From contig CM082582.2 of assembly GCA_040954595.2 (NCBI GenBank), positions 3,348,001-3,412,000 on the forward strand: a DNA stretch of 64,000 nt, given 5' to 3'. Positions 60,365 through 64,000 of this stretch are shown here, piece after piece. Each line of letters begins with the position of its first letter. Position 1 is the stretch's first letter. The notes below the pieces were generated by a model. That model was not told where the DNA came from and ran no database searches. It was given only the letters and a program-made list of their open reading frames with translations. Position numbers and translations under genes: made by a program. Source of the DNA: Balanoglossus misakiensis (lineage: Eukaryota > Hemichordata).

Positions 60365-60863
60365 TTAAATGTTTAGAAGTCATAGTATCATCAGATTTAA
60401 TTTCAACATGATCAGACGACCTTTTATTTCGAGGTGCGTAACACCCCGCAACTTTTGGTCATTTTTCCAGTATTATTTTGATTCTGTTTACAAAACCTTT
60501 TATGTTTTTCTCCTTACATCACATTAAAATAATCGGTGTTATGCTTATCAACATAGCGGTAGCTATTCAATTCCTGACATCAATTTTGTTGACAAAAGAA
60601 TTTCAGTAAAACATCAATTCAATTTCTAACAGTATGTTGAAAAATGTAATAATGGTAGTATTGGTAACAAAACACGTAAATAGCCAAAAGATACAGCAAT
60701 TACTGGAGCTTCTACTTACATTCATGTTCTGTTCAAGTTCCTACACTTCTAGTCTGCCACTGGATATTGATGTTTTCATCAGTTTCCACTTGTCTTTGAT
60801 ATTTTTTTGATGTGGGGCGCTATAACAACAAAATAATTCAAACCATATTAATATTAGTCAATT

Positions 60864-61082
60864 AATACTGTAAAACACTTTATTTTCGCGAGTTAAAATT
60901 TTCGCGATATAGAGAGAGGCCACTGTTACGCGAGTATTAATTTTCACGTTCCTTTATTTCATTCACTGCATCTTTATCTTCAAAGTAATTTACGGGACTT
61001 TTTATTTTCACGCTATTTAAATTGGCTCTCGCGTATTTCGCTAAAATTTATTGCTCGCGAAAATAAAGTGTTTTACAGTATT
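60864..61082. mobile_element. 219-bp MITE with 29-bp inverted ends
   Basis: The ends are perfect inverted repeats of 29 bp (AATACTGTAAAACACTTTAT..., 60864-60892 and 61054-61082). The interior is AT-rich with several TTCGCG motifs and no ORF. Confidence 0.93.
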
Positions 61083-61489
61083 TTCTGAAAATATCCACAC
61101 CATTGAAATGGATAGCTCTCTACTCAAAAAGACTTGTTTGAAAAATATTATTAGAATTAGTTTACATCAGCCCAGTCTCCTGTTTCATTTGATTTGAAGA
61201 ATTTCAAAAAATCAGAAACCATACACAATAACACAGGATTATTTGTTATATTGTCCCAACTTTGATAGTTTATTTTGAAATGCAGAGAATATGGCTGTGA
61301 ACACTTACCTCATCACATTCTCAAACGCACTTGGGCATTTTCTTTTGAGAGGCAAATAATCATGTTAGTGTAGGTCAGATTCACATCTCCCTTTTGATGG
61401 TAACGTATAACCTTGCTTGTGTGAGTGTAGGTACTGCATGCCATCAACTGGTAGCGGGTCAATGTATCATGGTGTTGGCCCTATATGGA

Positions 61490-61579
61490 ACGAATTGTAC
61501 CCAAATCGAGTGTGGTATACCCGACTGAGGCGGGGGTTATTGCTATTATATTATATCAACAACTGTTTTTGTGGCATAT
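61490..61579 (+). repeat. Dispersed repeat R3, left half of interrupted copy
   Basis: Matches 46935-47005 up to gtggcatat, where the 2318-bp element begins. The right half resumes at 63898 and runs to the end of the window. Confidence 0.88.
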
Positions 61580-63897
61580 GAGGTATGTAAGACCCCACAT
61601 AGACCCGATCTGAGACCATGTTCTGAGAGTCTCAAATGTGAGTAAATGCTATCTGAGACCACATTTGAGACTGCTTTGGAGACTCTCAGATACAATGTAA
61701 ACTGCAATTGAGACCGTATTGGAGATCGCTTTTGAGACTCTCAGCTTGCGTTTAAATGCTAATTGAGAGTGTACATGTAACAATCAACAACACACAACAC
61801 TGCCCATAATCAATGAAAGTATCGCGTCTGTATCACGTATAACTTAACTCCTCACGAGACTTCAATTCACTGTCTTGCTGTCCGATATCGCGATGAAGTT
61901 CAGTGCTAAGCGTTTGTTAGCGGAATCTGCTACACAAGAGTGTTTCCTGACAAATCGAAAGAGGAAACTTTGTGTCGCTCCCCCGAAAACTGACGAATGA
62001 TTTTTGCATGCATGTACACACACGATCGATACCTGCCATGATTCAACACTGCCACACACACACTTGTACTTTATTCACTCAAAAGAAAACGACAAGCGAT
62101 GGTACTAGTATTTACATTTAAATCAGTGATAAAGAAACAGTCGGTGGTTACTAGTTGATTGCAAATAGACTGGTGAATACAAATACTAAAAGAGAAACTC
62201 GCAAAAATTTCCCAGCCTAAAAAGAATCCCGTTTTACAGTAGCTTATCTTATAATAGGGTACTGCACACAATTTAACGTCGGTGACACAAAGATCTATCT
62301 AGTGAGATTGACATGTGTATAAAACAAATGATCAAAGACCCGCAAAGTCGCCCTTTTGTGGATATATATATTTTCTGTAATGCCGTACATTGCCGTTCAC
62401 ACATATTGTTGCCGTATTGTTGTTGAGTTTGCCGATGATACCGACTCCCAATCTCATGAATGAAAAAACAGTTCACACTTCGCATGGAAATTGTTCTTTT
62501 CATTTTGATTCTCCGAAACCATTTGAAAAATCATCGTTTTTTTCAATTGAGCTTCAATTTCTACCTTCCTCAGTGTGATTGTATAAGCCTTGACCCCTTC
62601 ACGAACTTCCACTGTTTAGGTAAGAGCAGTCATGGATAGTGGCTACGTTGCGGCGACATTCGATTCGTGACCTCATTAAACCCGACGGCAGTTGCCTCTA
62701 GTACATGTAATTCTTTCCTTACTTCTTTTAGCTTTGAAGTGACGTACGTGTTAAAACTGACCTCCTCTGGGTGGGAGTCCGTTTACAAAATGAATAACTT
62801 TCTATAAATCTAATATTAAAAAAGGGCAATGTAAGCCTTTATCACATAATGACAAACGTGAAACATTATTGAAAAAAAAATATTTTATTACAACTTTAAA
62901 GCTTTTACCCAACTTTACATGTATTGTGACAGATGTTTGTATCGGCAGCGAAAAAAACTGCATTGGTATGGTCGAGTTATCGGGACCATACTTGACAACA
63001 TTTTTATTTTGTCTTACATGTAAGCCGGCCTCACTCTGCTTCGGCGATAGAGAGAGATCAATAGATCTACGATTACTATAGTAACCGTTGACACGTCCTA
63101 GCGTCTACGTAAAACACTACCACGTCATTCACTCAACTCTTTTGTCGGCCCCGGAAACAAAGTCGCCCGTGAGTTAGTTCATTGTTCCACGGTCGACGCG
63201 TGGGTCATGGAGTAACTTGATCGTTTATTACAATGTCAAGTCATAGTACAAGTACAATTACTAGTAACTTCTGGTCGCCCATGTACGATTATACTCATCG
63301 TATGTTATAACCGACGCCCGGTATTCGGGCTATGTCTGTACGTTTTGAGATAATTACTAGTAGATAGATCTATCTTAAAAAAGGACACACAGCACGACAT
63401 TTCACCGCACCGCGCTGTCGGTCGCTCCGATCTGCATGATGTACGTGAGCTCTCTACAGATCGTGTCGCGCACCATTCGCCCTTGTAAAAACTTGTAGCC
63501 CTCGTTTGAAAGCTGAGAAAATGTCCTATCTTATAGTCAGAACCGATTACTAAACATTCAACTCCAATATATGAGATGATGTCCAGTACGGCATGCACAA
63601 CTTTTGAGAGACCGTGGAAGAATTAACATCTCGATCGCCATAAAGGCTGGGTGTTAGGTCATCTTTATTACTGTAACTTCTGTTGGCTCGATATGACGAA
63701 GTTGACGGTCTCAATTAGCATTTAAACGCAAGCTGAGAGTCTCAAAAGCGATCTCCAATACGGTCTCAATTGCAGTTTACATTGTATCTGAGAGTCTCCA
63801 AAGCAGTCTCAAATGCGGTCTCAGATAGCATTTACTCACATTTGAGACTCTCAGAACATGGTCTCAGATCGGGTCTATGTGGGGTCTTACATACCTC
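61580..63897. mobile_element. 2318-bp non-autonomous DNA element with 189-bp inverted ends
   Basis: Terminal inverted repeats 61580-61768 and 63709-63897 are equally long and almost identical. They start GAGGTATGTAAGACCCCACA and contain several GAGAC/GAGAGTCTC words. A 7-bp target duplication GGCATAT flanks the element (61573-61579, 63898-63904). Two R3 copies (46905-47115 and 57895-58165) show the site without the insert. No transposase motif was found in any frame inside. The superfamily is not assigned because 7 bp is between common duplication sizes. Confidence 0.92.
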
Positions 63898-64000
63898 GGC
63901 ATATCAGTGTCATTTACTTACCGAAACGGCGTCAGAAAGAGAAATTCCGATCGTGAAGCAAAATGGCGATGACGAATGTAAACACGAGCGGCCGGGATCG
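63898..64000 (+). repeat. Dispersed repeat R3, right half of interrupted copy
   Basis: ggcatatcagtgtcattta..., gcgtcagaaag, gatgacgaatgtaaacacgagcg and ccgggatcg match 46998-47105. The repeat is cut by the window end. Confidence 0.88.

Noticed and set aside
61862-63598. Short ORFs inside the 2318-bp element as a transposase
   Set aside because: All are under 100 codons, on mixed strands, without catalytic motifs or shared frame; the element looks non-autonomous.

Overview
The window looks like nuclear DNA of an invertebrate animal, probably a deuterostome or other bilaterian. Genes are split by GT-AG introns, there is a eukaryotic tRNA-Asn without encoded CCA, and LINE remnants, palindromic MITEs and microsatellites are dense. 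The protein families seen (pentraxin/TSP1 mosaic, CALHM channel, NIT-domain guanylate cyclases) fit a metazoan. The species cannot be fixed from the sequence alone.

Region 1 (1-15045). A decayed CR1-type LINE (about 279-3655) is followed by a plus-strand eight-exon gene (4981-10399) for a secreted mosaic protein: signal peptide, PAN-like segment, EGF, two TSP1 repeats, pentraxin, degenerate TSP1, pentraxin. Its last exon lies inside a nearly perfect 2369-bp tandem duplication (10185-14916) that also carries one tRNA-Asn(GUU) per copy. A strong hairpin closes the duplicated block.

Region 2 (15046-24311). A minus-strand gene for a 77-residue secreted Cys-rich peptide precursor with an RxKR processing site (exons 17859-17080) has two further splice-defined exons and a polyA signal downstream. 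Then come a (TATG)n array, an L1-like LINE remnant on the minus strand meeting a 5'-truncated plus-strand LINE, and a four-exon CALHM-type channel gene (21710-24100).

Region 3 (24312-58351). After a degenerate tandem repeat (25.4-26.5 kb) there is a head-to-head pair of transmembrane NIT-domain guanylate cyclase genes: a minus-strand gene (38360-29426, 620 aa) and a plus-strand gene (48601-58351, 612 aa). Their internal catalytic exons have identical lengths and phases (138, 99, 92 nt). The minus-strand product keeps both metal-binding Asp but has lost the transition-state Asn/Arg. The plus-strand product has lost both Asp (to Asn and Glu) but keeps Asn/Arg. Together they would make one complete active site, so the pair may encode an obligate heterodimeric membrane guanylate cyclase. 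This is the most interesting signal in the window.

Region 4 (58352-64000). Mostly repeats: a TTAA-flanked foldback element, a short MITE, and a 2318-bp element with 189-bp terminal inverted repeats whose insertion site is pinned by two empty-site paralogues elsewhere in the window. No gene was recognised here.
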